From Adiantum capillus-veneris (Eukaryota; Streptophyta; Polypodiopsida; Polypodiales; Pteridaceae), in NCBI GenBank assembly GCA_014529385.2, contig CM043971.1, positions 57,354,709 to 57,418,708 on the forward strand: a stretch of DNA of 64,000 bases, written 5' to 3'. The notes below the pieces were generated by a model. That model did not search any database. It saw only the letters and a list, made by a program, of their open reading frames with translations, and was not told the DNA's origin. Shown here piece by piece: positions 1 to 10,080 of the stretch; the first letter of the stretch is position 1; every line of letters begins with the position of its first letter. Both the position numbers and the translations under genes were made by a program.

Positions 1-146
1 TACCGAAAGCCGCGCTAGTCTTTGGGGCCAATATCTCTAGGCACGGAACTCCGCCAGGCCGTGTCGAATCAATTGTGATTTGTGAACTGTTTTGACGTGA
101 ATTCTTGTCGTGTTCCGATAGAATCTTGACTTGGAGTATCCAAGTC
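1..146 (+). repeat. 3' tail of an LTR (element A family), cut by the window edge
   Basis: From about base 15 this stretch matches the 3' third of the LTR ending at 640: both share TCTTTGGGGCCAAT, GGCACGGAACT, GATAGAATCT and a GTTACA end. It is followed at once by the head of the next LTR instead of a primer-binding site, so two LTRs of one family abut head to tail. The exact junction is ambiguous because both ends carry GTTACA. Confidence 0.7.
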
Positions 147-640
147 GGTTACAACAGGTGCTGACGTGGCATTACGAACAGAAGGATGGATCTCCGCATA
201 TCGCGCTAACATGCTAACGTGGTTGTTGTACGGATTTTTGCAAATTGCGCAAATGCTTTTTATGGGCAGATTTTTGGGACAGTTGCTTTTGGAGCAAATT
301 GCTTTAGGGATTATTTGCTTTTGAGTTTAATTGCTTTTGGGGGCTCTGCTTTTGGCATCCCTTGTAAGAATAAAAGAGCCCTAAGGGCCTCACTCTTCAG
401 AGCATCTAGACGCAGAGTCTGAGAGCAGAGGACCCTACGGGAGTTGTACTTTGCTCAAAGATTAATATAAAAGAAATACTGAAAGGGGCGCCAGTCTTTG
501 GGGCCAATCTCTCTAGGCACGGAACTACGCCGGGCCGTGTCGACCAAATTGAACTGTGATTTTAAAGTTGTGAAGTATTTTAATTGATTCTCTCTTGTGT
601 TGCGATAGAATCTAGACTTGGGGTGCCCAAGTTTGTTACA
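147..640 (+). repeat. 5' LTR of gag-only LTR retrotransposon A
   Basis: Direct repeat of 4282-4541: both contain CCGCATATCGCG, GGCAGATTTTTGGGA and the polyadenylation-like AATAAAAGAGCCCTAAGGGC. The end is set by the primer-binding site that follows directly. Relative to the 3' LTR it carries an extra 15-20 bp near its start and a U5 part that the 3' copy lacks. The left boundary is approximate. Confidence 0.75.
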
Positions 641-656
641 ATGGTATTAGAGCCCG
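641..656 (+). other. Primer-binding site, initiator tRNA-Met type
   Basis: TGGTATTAGAGC lies one base after the LTR end. It differs at one position from TGGTATCAGAGC, the canonical complement of the plant initiator tRNA-Met 3' end. It orients element A on the plus strand. Confidence 0.85.
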
Positions 657-703
657 GCCGATTTCTCTTCTACCGGGAAATCCGATCTTTTTTCGCGACA
701 CTT

Positions 704-1011
704 ATGGATTCCAACAGAAATCAGTCGCCTTCTTCTGCATCTGTGAGAGCGGGAGGAGATCACGAAGAAGATTCTCATGAACAAACAGAGGAAGAGTATG
801 GCCCACGTCGGCCTACTCAGTTTGAGATTACAGAGATAGAACGTTGACAACTGGTTGACGAGGCAACAAAGCAGATCATTAAATTTGCTAAGGATCCCCA
901 ATTTGCAAAATTTTTGACCCAGCAGGCGATGACTGAAGTGCATACTCAGTGGCAGCAAACCACCAAGCCACCAATCAAACCGGACGGCGGCCATCAAGAA
1001 GCCTCCTACTG
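704..1011 (+). pseudogene. gag 5' fragment of element A, one internal stop
   Basis: An ATG 50 bp after the primer site opens a hydrophilic, acidic frame. It meets TGA at 845-847 and then continues in the same frame for about 54 more codons to a second stop at 1009-1011. Position and composition fit the N-terminus of an LTR-retrotransposon Gag, but no conserved domain is visible here; the recognisable part starts 1.4 kb later. The gap suggests an insertion or a long spacer in the ancestral gag. Confidence 0.45.
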
Positions 1012-2404
1012 AAACCGGCCTGTTCAATCCAAAAAGGGCGGTAGACTTTACTTTAAACCTTGATTTAGCTTTCACCCATTATTAGTCGTCTATTTTACCT
1101 GTACTTTCAAGACACAACAAAGGGGAGAGGGATACAGGCTGCTAGATTGCACCTGTATGAGTAGACGGACACCAGATTGGCCACTAACTTAGGCGCCCCT
1201 TTCGGTATTTCTTTATTGTTCAAAAGAGGGAATAAACGTTGTGGTTCCCTACAAGCTGCCCCGCACAAACTCGGCTGAATTTCCACTGTTCCAGCCCGAT
1301 TTCGGCAGCATAACTGTACTAGAACCCTTCACAGTCAGTATTCCCACGCATTGACTGACTTTCCCGACGCATACGGGCACTTTGCAAAACCTGGCGAGAA
1401 TCTGCAGCACGCTGAATTCTCTGTTTTCAGCCCTGAAAATGCGCCAGATCACCTGTACAGCGGTCCCCTTGCGTCCCCGAACCTCCTGGGGGTATTAGGG
1501 TCCGTTTAGGGCCAAAACCCTAAACCTGCAAAAATACACAGCAGGCTGTAATTCACTGTTTCGGGCTCCGTTTCGCGTGCCGGTCACATCAGTAGCAAGT
1601 CCTCGAGCTCCCGCACCTGTAGGGCTACTTGCCCTTTGAATCGGACGAGATTTCTGGCGTGAAACCTCTCCGAATTCACCTGTACCTGTGGGGGGATTAG
1701 CCGCTAGCTAATCCAGTACCTGTGCAAGAGGCTCTTGCCTCGGCAATCGCGCATGAACCCACACAACTCTACATTGGTCAAATGAAAAGCCCACTAGAGG
1801 GGCATAACATACTGCCAAAGGGGAGAGAGAGGGCAGTGCGTAGCGTGCAGGGCATCACTCCTGGCACCGCACTGTGCATAAGAGGGAAAGCAAGCACTCC
1901 ATAGCTCTTAACCTGTGACAAATCTGAAAATGAGGCTCTCCCCCTCCTAAATTCAGCGCCACTTCTTGATGCATGAGGCAAGTGCACCAGAAGGTGCCAC
2001 TTGGCACATTTATAAGCATTTTCCCGTTTCGGGGTTGTCGCCTAAAAATATCCCAACCGGTTGCCCAGTTGACTTCACGGCAGAGTAAGAAAATGTTCCC
2101 CTTGTCATTCCGGCGGTAATGACGTCAACACATTTTCAGGTCCCAAAATAGCAGTTCCCTAAATTTTAGGAGATGCTGCCTTTGTATCTTTCTAGGTCAT
2201 CCGACCCTCTTTGTACACTGCGGCCACATCCAAAACTGAAATGTAGCCTCTGTAGCAAAGGATTCCACTTTGGCTAGTCAATGACCCCACTTGGCTAACC
2301 ATAGTCCTTGTCCAACCTTAGTGCTCTCTTGCCCTTAGGCCTGGACTCCCTCTGGACAGTTCCACACTAGCTATGCAATGCAGGGCAGTTAGATTTCCCG
2401 AGGG
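1012..2404. other. Non-coding interior of element A with repeated ACCTGTR motifs
   Basis: No convincing frame on either strand. ACCTGTA or ACCTGTG recurs near 1097, 1151, 1451, 1615, 1678, 1683, 1715 and 1912, many preceded by C. A small hairpin with 8-bp arms GGATTAGC/GCTAATCC sits near 1694-1714. It separates two parts of gag and may be an inserted element, but no terminal repeats were found. Confidence 0.35.
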
Positions 2405-3559
2405 GTGTTTCCAAAAAGTGAAAGTAAATGGATAATAAGAAAGAAATCAACAAAAAGGATAGATAGTAGTCACACGTTGGTGACACCTACTCCGAGAATG
2501 TTTACTGAAGAAGAACTCCATGATGCAGTCCAGGCCCAAATCAATCACCTTCTGGACACGAAGAAGCCGACGGAAAAGCAACTGAAGCAACGTAATAAGG
2601 GAACTAATTTCCCCGGTTACTTGGGTCAAAAATCCACTTTTGAAAACACGAAAAAGCAGAAGAAGCGTGTACGCTTCGAAGGATTGCCCAATTCGTCCTC
2701 ATCTTCTGATAGCTCGGACACCTCATCTTTTTCTGACTCAAGTGATGAGGACAAGAAAGGCAAGAAACGACGGAAAGATTACATGTTTTATGCAAAAAGA
2801 AATCATTTTTACAAAGCCAATCAATATGATTTCCTCGACAACAAGGACAAAAAGCCCAAAGAATTCAAAGAGGAGGGACAGGCAGTAAAGTTTGAGCACT
2901 TTTCAGGGTTCCAAGATGCTCCCAAGGCTTTGTCCAACAGTTTGACATAGCACTTTTTGGAGGCCACTATACAGAGCACTCCAAGATCAAACGGGCGGCA
3001 TCCTTTCTGAAAGGCAATACACGGACATGGTGGTCCACTCTGTTGTTAAGGAAACAAGCACCGACAAAGTGGTTGAAATTTAAAAAACTCTTTATTTCTT
3101 CATTGCTCACACAAGAATACGAACGAGACATGATTACTGATTGGAACCATGTTCGGATGGTCAAGACAAAATCTTTGGATTCTTACTGTGAAAGATTTTT
3201 GGGAATTTTTTCTACTTCTTTCATCCTTTAAGAATATCAAATTTAAGGAGCAGATTGAATGGTTTTGTTGTGGGCTTCCCAAAGAAATTCGAGACTATTG
3301 TCTTGAAAGGAAGTAAGAGTCTATACAACAGTTGATGGGACGCGTGAGGCAGAGATTTGCTATACACTCGGGTAAATTGACTTATCCATCAGATGAACCT
3401 TCAACAAGTCATAGCAGAAACAATCAACATAGAGATAAACGACCTTCACTGAGAGAAGACCAAAGAGATGAATATTTCAAAGCAAAGAAGTGTTTTGAAT
3501 GTGGAGAACAAGGACATATCGCTACAAGGTGTCCCAAAAAGGCACAAGATTCAGAATGA
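2405..3559 (+). pseudogene. gag (capsid and zinc knuckle) of element A, frameshifted
   Basis: Gag packages the retrotransposon RNA into virus-like particles. An acidic Ser/Asp-rich linker is followed by a Retrotrans_gag-type region in which VQQFD precedes a segment ending in TRTWWSTL, and then a CCHC zinc knuckle, CFECGEQGHIATRC, near the C-terminus (about 3490-3535). The frame shifts near 2930, where the upstream frame ends at TAG while the capsid homology continues in another frame. It meets TAA near 3228 and TAA near 3313. No protease, reverse transcriptase or integrase follows before the 3' LTR, so the element is non-autonomous as well as broken. Confidence 0.7.
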
Positions 3560-4281
3560 CTGGCAGGTTGAAAGAACAGCAGGATGAGGCAATACTAGTT
3601 CCAAAACAGCTTTTTGAATTAGCATTATTTTGCTTTATGAATTTATGAAACAAGACTTTTTGGAAGATGATTTTAAATTTTGAATAAAACTAATGTTCTA
3701 TGAAAGAATTTGTTAATTATGGAAAAAGAGCAGGATTAAGAATGAGATGGAGTTGTGACAGCTCTTGAATGAACCTGATAACGAATCATGAATCACGACT
3801 GATTCAATGGAATGAATGACTGGACCACTCAATTCAAAATGAACTTAGTGATAATTTGGGATCCCCAAAATGATTCTCGCACACGACAGTGCTTGAGGTG
3901 AAAGATTTCTCGCACACGACAATGCTTGAGGCGAATGACTACTTGCACACGACAGTGCTTGAGTCGGAAAAAAAATCTCTATAGACATGATCGCAATATG
4001 GGATTAGTTAACCTCACATCATTGAAGTCCGGAATTGATCTAGATGTGGTTACTAAATACGTTGCTGGCAGTCATGGTCTGAGATTTGGAATGAATGTTT
4101 CTATGATTGATTGTAATGTGATGTCCTATGATGTGATGTGACTGTCGTCTTTATACATGTGCTAGATGTGTCGTGTCTAGTGCATCGGTACTAACAGTCA
4201 GTGTCTACTAAGACAGTTTATGGCTCTGTCTGTTTTGCAAGAGCAATCGAGGGCGATTACAATTCTTTCAAGAGGGGGGTA
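3560..4281 (+). other. Non-coding 3' interior of element A, with a 33-bp tandem repeat and polypurine tract
   Basis: No coding frame of note. Three copies of a 33-bp unit containing GCACACGACAGTGCTTGAG lie at about 3874-3972. The purine run AAGAGGGGGGTA ends directly at the 3' LTR and is the expected plus-strand primer. Confidence 0.6.
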
Positions 4282-4541
4282 TGTCACAAACTGGTGGCGT
4301 GGCATCCGCATATCGCGTTGACATGCTGACGTGGCTGTTGTATGGATTTCTGTAAATTGCGCTGATGCTTTTAATGGGCAGATTTTTGGGATCAGTTGCT
4401 TTTGGAGAAAACTGCTTGAGGGATTATTTACTTTCGAGTTTAATTGCTTTTGGGGACTCTACTTTTGGCATCCCTTGTAAGAATAAAAGAGCCCTAAGGG
4501 CCTCACTCTTCAGAGCATCTGGACGCAGAGTCTGAGAGCAA
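4282..4541 (+). repeat. 3' LTR of element A, truncated
   Basis: Starts TGTCAC directly after the polypurine tract and matches the 5' LTR through GAGTCTGAGAGCA, then the similarity stops. The last 200 bp or so (downstream of the poly(A) region) are missing, so no target-site duplication can be read on this side. Confidence 0.75.
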
Positions 4542-5190
4542 CACACACCTGCTTAGAGGATGATCACGTGGCAACCACGAAAAATAGAAAGAATTAGCAC
4601 AATATCAACGGTTCGTAACTCGGACAAAAACATCACAATGTGAAGGCTGCATGTCCACTATACGACTAAAAGATATACCTAGATGAATCTAGGATAAGTC
4701 CAGATTCACCTTTAAAGGAAAGTGCAAAGTATAGACCCATGGTAGTCACCCACAAGACAATATAACCATCAACTCCATCATGCATAGTATTGACTAAATA
4801 CCATGACATCCCCACTGACGTAGTCAGTGCCCAATAGTGGGTGTAGAACTAGGTACTAACATACACTCCCAAACACGACACACAACACACACATGAGCAT
4901 ACATTGACACATAGATCAGCGTACTGAGTTTCTGTCATGACTCTGGAGATCAAGGGCAGACTCGGTCATAATGAAGCCTAGCACTAAAAGAATCATTAAA
5001 TCGGAAAAATTAACACAAAAATGAGGTAGTTGATAGGGCATATGCACCACGAAAGATAGAAAGAATTGCACAATATCAATGGGTCGTAACATATTCTGTG
5101 GCTGACCAAAAGGGTCCAGATGCATGGCCAAAACTGTCTCTAGGAAGCGAGGAGGATGCGCTGATCGTGCCATACCTATGACTGGCATGG
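4542..5190. other. Intergenic DNA with dispersed short repeats
   Basis: No gene seen. A roughly 45-bp unit containing ACCACGAAA, ATAGAAAGAATT and CACAATATCAA occurs near 4576 and again near 5050. A second block, GTAGTCACCCACAAGAC near 4743, resembles ATAGTCACCCACAAGAC near 22627 inside the CACTA element, as do the preceding bases GTGCAAAG and TAGACCCA. Confidence 0.4.
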
Positions 5191-6961
5191 ACCAAAACCT
5201 CTTCAAACCTCTAGACCCCACAAAAAGTTTCCAAAGTTTATGGCTGTTATGCACCAATCTTTGGCGATTCTAAGGTGTTGGTGGCATCTATATTCTTTGC
5301 GATCTCACGAGGCAACCATGTTCTACGCGTGATTGGGGTTTGCGCTCATAACTCCATGTTGCCCCCAAGGAATTTCTCCAAAGGAAGTGACCTATAAGCG
5401 CATCCTTAAAGCCGCTAGCTTTAGTTGCAAACTTTGAGCTTGAACCAATGTCTCGCTGATGAGTGGCAAAGCTGTGAACATGATGATGGATGACATGCCA
5501 CACTCTCTGTTGGATCTGAAATGTTTGAAGTCCTGACACGAAGGAGGCAATGCAGTGAACAAAGTCTCAAAACCAGGCTAATTCAGATACGATTGCATCA
5601 TGTTGAACTGTACAGCTTGCTGGTCGCGGAAATCCTGGGCAAGTATAATCAGATCAGCATCTTTCTATCTTTGTGAACTATCAGCATTCTAGCAAACTTA
5701 GGAGCCTCTCCCAATGAGCTAAACCATATGCCAACGATGCATGTGGTGTGCCCTTCTTCACTATCTCGTAACCTACTTGATTCAATTTGCTTTTCACCTT
5801 CCTCCATCCATGATTGTATTCTTCTGTAAACAATCCACTCTTTCATGTAGTCCCTCGATAAATATTTGTGCTTGCTTAGTTAGTCCATCGACAGCACTAA
5901 TAGATATTCGAATTGACATCCAGATTCAACTCCTCTTCTACACTGACTCTCTCAATGGCAAAGACATCATCAGTCACCACCGTTCTTTGTCCGCTTTTAG
6001 CTATTTGTCGAATCGTCTGTAGAGCAAGCCAATCAAGTTTCTCCAAAAAATTGGCCACCTATGTGTACCTTGTATGGTGACCAGAGTCCAGACCCTTTGA
6101 ATTTTGTGCTCGCAGTCAGAAAATTCCATTTGTAATTACATGAGCTTGGAATTTTTGGTGTTGCTCTTGTGGCCATAAAGCAAGGAGCTCTTATCCTAAT
6201 CTTTGGTAAACCAGCTATGTGTTGTGCAACCACGCTGGGAAGAGATGTTCTACATATAGTCAGGAGTGTGAATTCCGATTAAGAATTGCAGAAGGCATTT
6301 TTCAAGAGGTGACGTCGTATGCGTGTCCCTATGCTGTTTCAAGCCACTGACTCTATATGTAGAATGAATGAGATAAATTCTTACCTTTAATCGAATCTGG
6401 TTGGATCAAGGCTCTCTGTAAGGGAGACTCTTCTGCTTCCTGTGATTTATTTGTACGAGGGAGACTCTTCTGCTGCCGCTGGGATGAGTAACCTTGAGAC
6501 CGCAAAACCTGTGGGCCAAGCGAGCACAATGTCGTCCGGTACGTGGCCAGCAAGAAGGGCAAGTCTGCTTCATAGGGTGTAGACAATCCTGTCAAAGCCA
6601 TGCTTCGCGTTGTGACGAGTTTTCGTAAAGCACGGGAACTACTGCCGAAGGCCCGAAAATCTGTGTAGAGATGAGGGACGTGAGGTGCTGGTTTTCAAAT
6701 GCTTTTGCAAAGGTGTTGAAATCAAAATTCAATGTGCCACGTTGTGCACGTTGTGGGTTCAGAGTGCCCAGATGTAATGCTTCCCGTGTAATAAGCGGGT
6801 TTCTTTGAAAGGGTGCGCACATGTACTCTTGAGTGCAGTGCCGCCTGAAAATAAGGAAGCTGCCGCCCGGGCCTCTTCTGCGCACACAAGCTTCCTCTTT
6901 GCGCGGTAATCGCTCTCTCAACCTCAAGCTTCCCCCTTAAAACTCGAACCGCAGCGTCCAA
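5191..6961 (-). pseudogene. Unrecognised spliced gene or gene remnant
   Basis: The minus strand carries a chain of protein-like but mutually frameshifted segments. A first open stretch (about 6960-6385) ends in a strong donor, AAAG/GTAAGA, with the intron starting at 6384. Next come a Lys/Pro-rich piece (6233-6033) and an acidic piece containing VVTDDVFAIERVSVEEELN (about 6045-5900). A segment containing SKLNQVGYEIVKKG follows (about 5790-5690), then one with AQDFRDQQAVQFNMMQSYLN (about 5650-5580). Stops and frame changes between them suggest a decayed gene, or exons I cannot join. I do not recognise the family. It is not an obvious transposon protein. Some frames in this stretch begin at TTG, so the true start is unknown. 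Confidence 0.3.
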
Positions 6962-7132
6962 CTATGTGCAAAGCCCTACTATTATGCATTTGACGCAGCG
7001 GCTTGCCACGTCAGGTTCCCCTCCCGTTGCGGTTGTCTTTTAGCTGCATGTGCACAGCTATTGAGAGAGCCACTACGAGTAGGTCGCACGATTTTGGTTT
7101 ATTCCCTCAATAGAGGGAATCCCAGATAGATG

Positions 7133-7196
<64 letters not shown>
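7133..7196. repeat. (CT)n microsatellite
   Basis: About 32 uninterrupted CT dinucleotides. The translated Leu/Ser runs across it are artefacts. Confidence 0.95.
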
Positions 7197-7198
<2 letters not shown>

Positions 7199-7940
7199 AT
7201 AGATCTCCCCCTCCTTTTGTGGCATGCAGGGCACGTCTCTCTCTCTCTACACAATTCTTTAGCCGCCCTCCTCCTGACCATCGCGAGTAAGAGGGTGCTC
7301 CCGACTATCGCGAGTCTACCTCTTCTTCCCCACGCGCGCTGCCTAGCCCACTGCTGCTGCACATTCCGCCTTTGCCTGCTACTACAGTATGTAGCTGGCC
7401 CTCTTTCAACCCTACCTATCCGCACCAGCAGATCACCGCCCCCGCCCTGCAGCCTTCTGTAGGTCGCGACCACATGGGGTTTTTTTTTTTTGGGGGGGGG
7501 GGGAGGGGGGGCACCGCAAGAGAAGGCGAGAGGGGGCGGGTGCACAAGCAGCTTGGGGGGGCACAAGCCTGGGAAGCGGGGCGAGGTGCGGATGGGGGGA
7601 GGGGAACAGGCGCGATGGGGCAGGGGGTGTTTTTTTTTGTGGGGTGGGGGGCAGGGGGGGAATATTCGTCGTTTGGGGTTTTTTAAACAAAGAGCAAGTA
7701 GGGGGTACCGGCTGGAATTTATTGTTAAAAAAATACGAATCAAGTGAGATGCGGCGAGTCTAAGATGTCACGCGAAGCAGGAGAACGAGCAGTAAGGGGT
7801 GAGCCGAGTCAGCAAGGTTGAGGGCTGCCCGCGAGGAGAGGTGCACTGCGTACGAAGATGTGTTGGAGCTTGGACCTGGCAGGCGCACAGCTCCTAGAGT
7901 TTTCTTTAGATAATTCAAATCATCGTAGCTATCACATGAC
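7197..7940. other. GC- and homopolymer-rich non-coding stretch
   Basis: Contains T- and G-homopolymers near 7480-7510 and 7629-7660. Open frames here on both strands are low-complexity Pro/Gly by-products. No promoter, RNA or gene can be supported. Confidence 0.5.
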
Positions 7941-8012
7941 GTGCTTGCGCAAGTGGTTATGAGGGTTCAGTAGAGGTCATTAACGTTCAACACCTGAGTT
8001 CGAGTCTGCTGC
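7941..8012 (+). repeat. tRNA-derived SINE-like head with A and B boxes
   Basis: TTGCGCAAGTGGTTATGAG resembles a pol III A box in tRNA context (TGGCNNAGTGG). About 45 bp downstream GAGTTCGAGTCTG resembles the B box GGTTCGANNCC. Spacing and order fit a tRNA-related SINE 5' region. The SINE body and 3' tail cannot be delimited because the gypsy LTR starts at 8097. It is not a plausible functional tRNA: I could not fold a complete acceptor stem. Confidence 0.5.
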
Positions 8013-8096
8013 GTCCCTTTTGTAGAGTGGAATGGAAGCTCCAAGTGAAGGGAGGGATGGAATTCAGAGGAATCCAACGAACAAATGAATATAATA

Positions 8097-9677
8097 TGTC
8101 ATAATAATCAATATCTAATTCTCCTAAATGATTTTCTCATGTTAAACTGATCATTTAATATGGGGAAGTGCCAAGGGAGAAAAAGCTAGAATATTGGTTA
8201 AGCTAGCAGACCGGCCACAGTAGGGATCCAAAGGAGGGAAAATAGGGATCCAAAGGGGGGGCCATCTGCAAAAGAGCTATGTGCAACAATGGGTTCAAAA
8301 GACCCTAAGGTTTAGCCCATTAAGACTTCCAAAATGCTAAGGTTCCAAAATTCAAAGGTTGTGTCCAAAGGTCAAACATTAGGGGAATTGGATGCTTTGA
8401 GTGTGTCCCAAAAAGTCTTTGTCAAGCCCTACATAGAGCCGAAGAAGTAGGGGATGAGAGAGAAACACCCACACACACTCACAAGCTTCATTTGCACAAG
8501 GGGAAAGAGGGACACATGTCAGCTCCCTAGGCCAGATGCCCACAAGGTGTACTCAAATCCTATTGGATGGTCATGGAGGTGGACCAATGAGAATTAGGCT
8601 AGAGGAAATCTAGTTTAATTAATTTAAAAACACTTAATAAAAGAACCAATCAAAATTAAGCTCTCTAGAAGACTATTGGACAGTCTCCCAAGGGGACCAA
8701 TGAGCATTCAACAGCCCAATGGCTTGCCTGATTCCTATTGGCCAGGAGGCAAAGGGGTCCAATGAGGGTTTACTTGCATTTATTAATTACCTAAAGCTCT
8801 CACAAAAGGGGAAAGGGGGACACATGTCAAAAGGCTATCACTTATACTACTTAATTTTGCATTGGCTGAGGCTGGGGAGGTCCAATAGGGTTGTAGCATT
8901 AGTAATTAGCAAGGAAGGTCGACCAAGAGAGAGAGGGGGTTGATTTTTGCAAGGCATTATCACACACACACACACACACTCAATCTCATGTGTGAAGAAA
9001 AGAAGACTCTCTCTCCTTCTCAAGCTTTAATGGAAAGCTTACCACCTACTCCAAGCTTGTGAGAAGGGAAGCCTACACCAACAACTCTTTGTGATGCAAA
9101 TCCAACCAAGAGCCAAGCTTCAATGCATGCTCATCTCCTCTACCATACTAATTACTAAGCTAAGCTATGCTAATATGAGTGATTATGTGAGGAGATGTAC
9201 ATATTTCTCATAAGAATACTCCTTCTTCCTCTCAATCTACTCTCATACCCTGCTAGCTCTCACCATCTTCGAAGGTGTGTGAGGTCTAGGGTCTGAGACC
9301 GTGAGGGAATTGATGTTGTGTTTGATAAGTGTTTTGCTTAGTGCATGAAGTTTCCATCTTCATTGCACTAGCTAGTATTGAAGGAACACAAAGAATTGTA
9401 TTGTAAAATGTCTCTCTTGATGGGAGAAACCATAATAGAAAGCCTTTTGGAGGGGGGACCGGCTCCATGCAAATCCAGTCCTCAACTGTTGTCAATTTCT
9501 TAATTTCTCTCTCTTTTGAAGTATTGTTCATGCTATCTAACTAGGTGTGATACTTTTTGTTGCTCTCTCCACCCGAGCACTCTTGTTATTCTCATTAGGA
9601 AGCTATTCTAATGAAATGCTCACTATGTTCATGCTATTTTCCGCTACACACAAGTTACTAGGCCATTAAATGTTACA
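8097..9677 (+). repeat. 5' LTR of Ty3/gypsy chromovirus B
   Basis: Begins TGTCATAATAATC and ends GTTACA directly before a primer-binding site. The same sequence recurs at 15360-16582, 22126-22267 and 29937-30146, which together rebuild a second LTR of nearly equal length (about 1575 against 1581 bp). It includes a short (AC)n run near 8962-8980. The 5-bp left flank is TAATA. Confidence 0.9.
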
Positions 9678-9690
9678 TTGGTATTAGAGC
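9678..9690 (+). other. Primer-binding site of element B
   Basis: TTGGTATTAGAGC follows the LTR end directly and differs at one base from the usual initiator tRNA-Met complement. The tandem copy at 30147 has the canonical TGGTATCAGAGC. Confidence 0.85.
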
Positions 9691-10080
9691 ACAAGGTTTC
9701 TCTTTTCTTGCTCAAGAAGGGAGGTCCTCAAGCTAGCTATAAATGGTTGGTAGTATAAATTGCATGTGAGTAAGTAGAATAGGGAATTTTCAGCCTTGCA
9801 GTGCGCCTGCCTTTGTGCAATTAACAGGGCATCACCGTCGAGAGCTATGGTCTTAATAGTGGAGTCCTACGGGGCTTGCCTACGGCTTAGCCACTATTGA
9901 GCTATTAGAAGCTTGACAGGAGCTGGTGTTGATTTGGTGTTGAACGACCCTCTGTTCTATTCCTTACAATTAAATAGTATTTGAGCCACGGGTACAGTAG
10001 CTTGAGTGCTTTTTCTAAAGGGGTAAAGAGGAGTAGCAACTAGGGCTTGAAGTGCCAAAGTACACCTAAAAGTTGTTAGA

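Noticed and set aside
6592-6927. Match to the mitochondrial CCDC90/MCUR1 family (segment with FDFNTFAKAFENQHLTSL)
   Set aside because: Resemblance covers about 20 residues only and lacks the coiled coil; not supportable.
6722-6961. A 79-codon protein starting at 6961
   Set aside because: The start codon there is TTG, which is not a credible plant start; kept only as part of the unrecognised gene region.
7195-7747. Pro- and Gly-rich frames on both strands
   Set aside because: GC- and homopolymer-rich DNA read in several frames, without conserved motifs.
7941-8012. A functional tRNA gene
   Set aside because: A and B boxes are present but no full cloverleaf or acceptor pairing could be drawn; a SINE head is more likely.
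8719-8943. A 74-codon plus-strand frame
   Set aside because: Lies inside the gypsy LTR and is not conserved in the second LTR copy (15982-16206).
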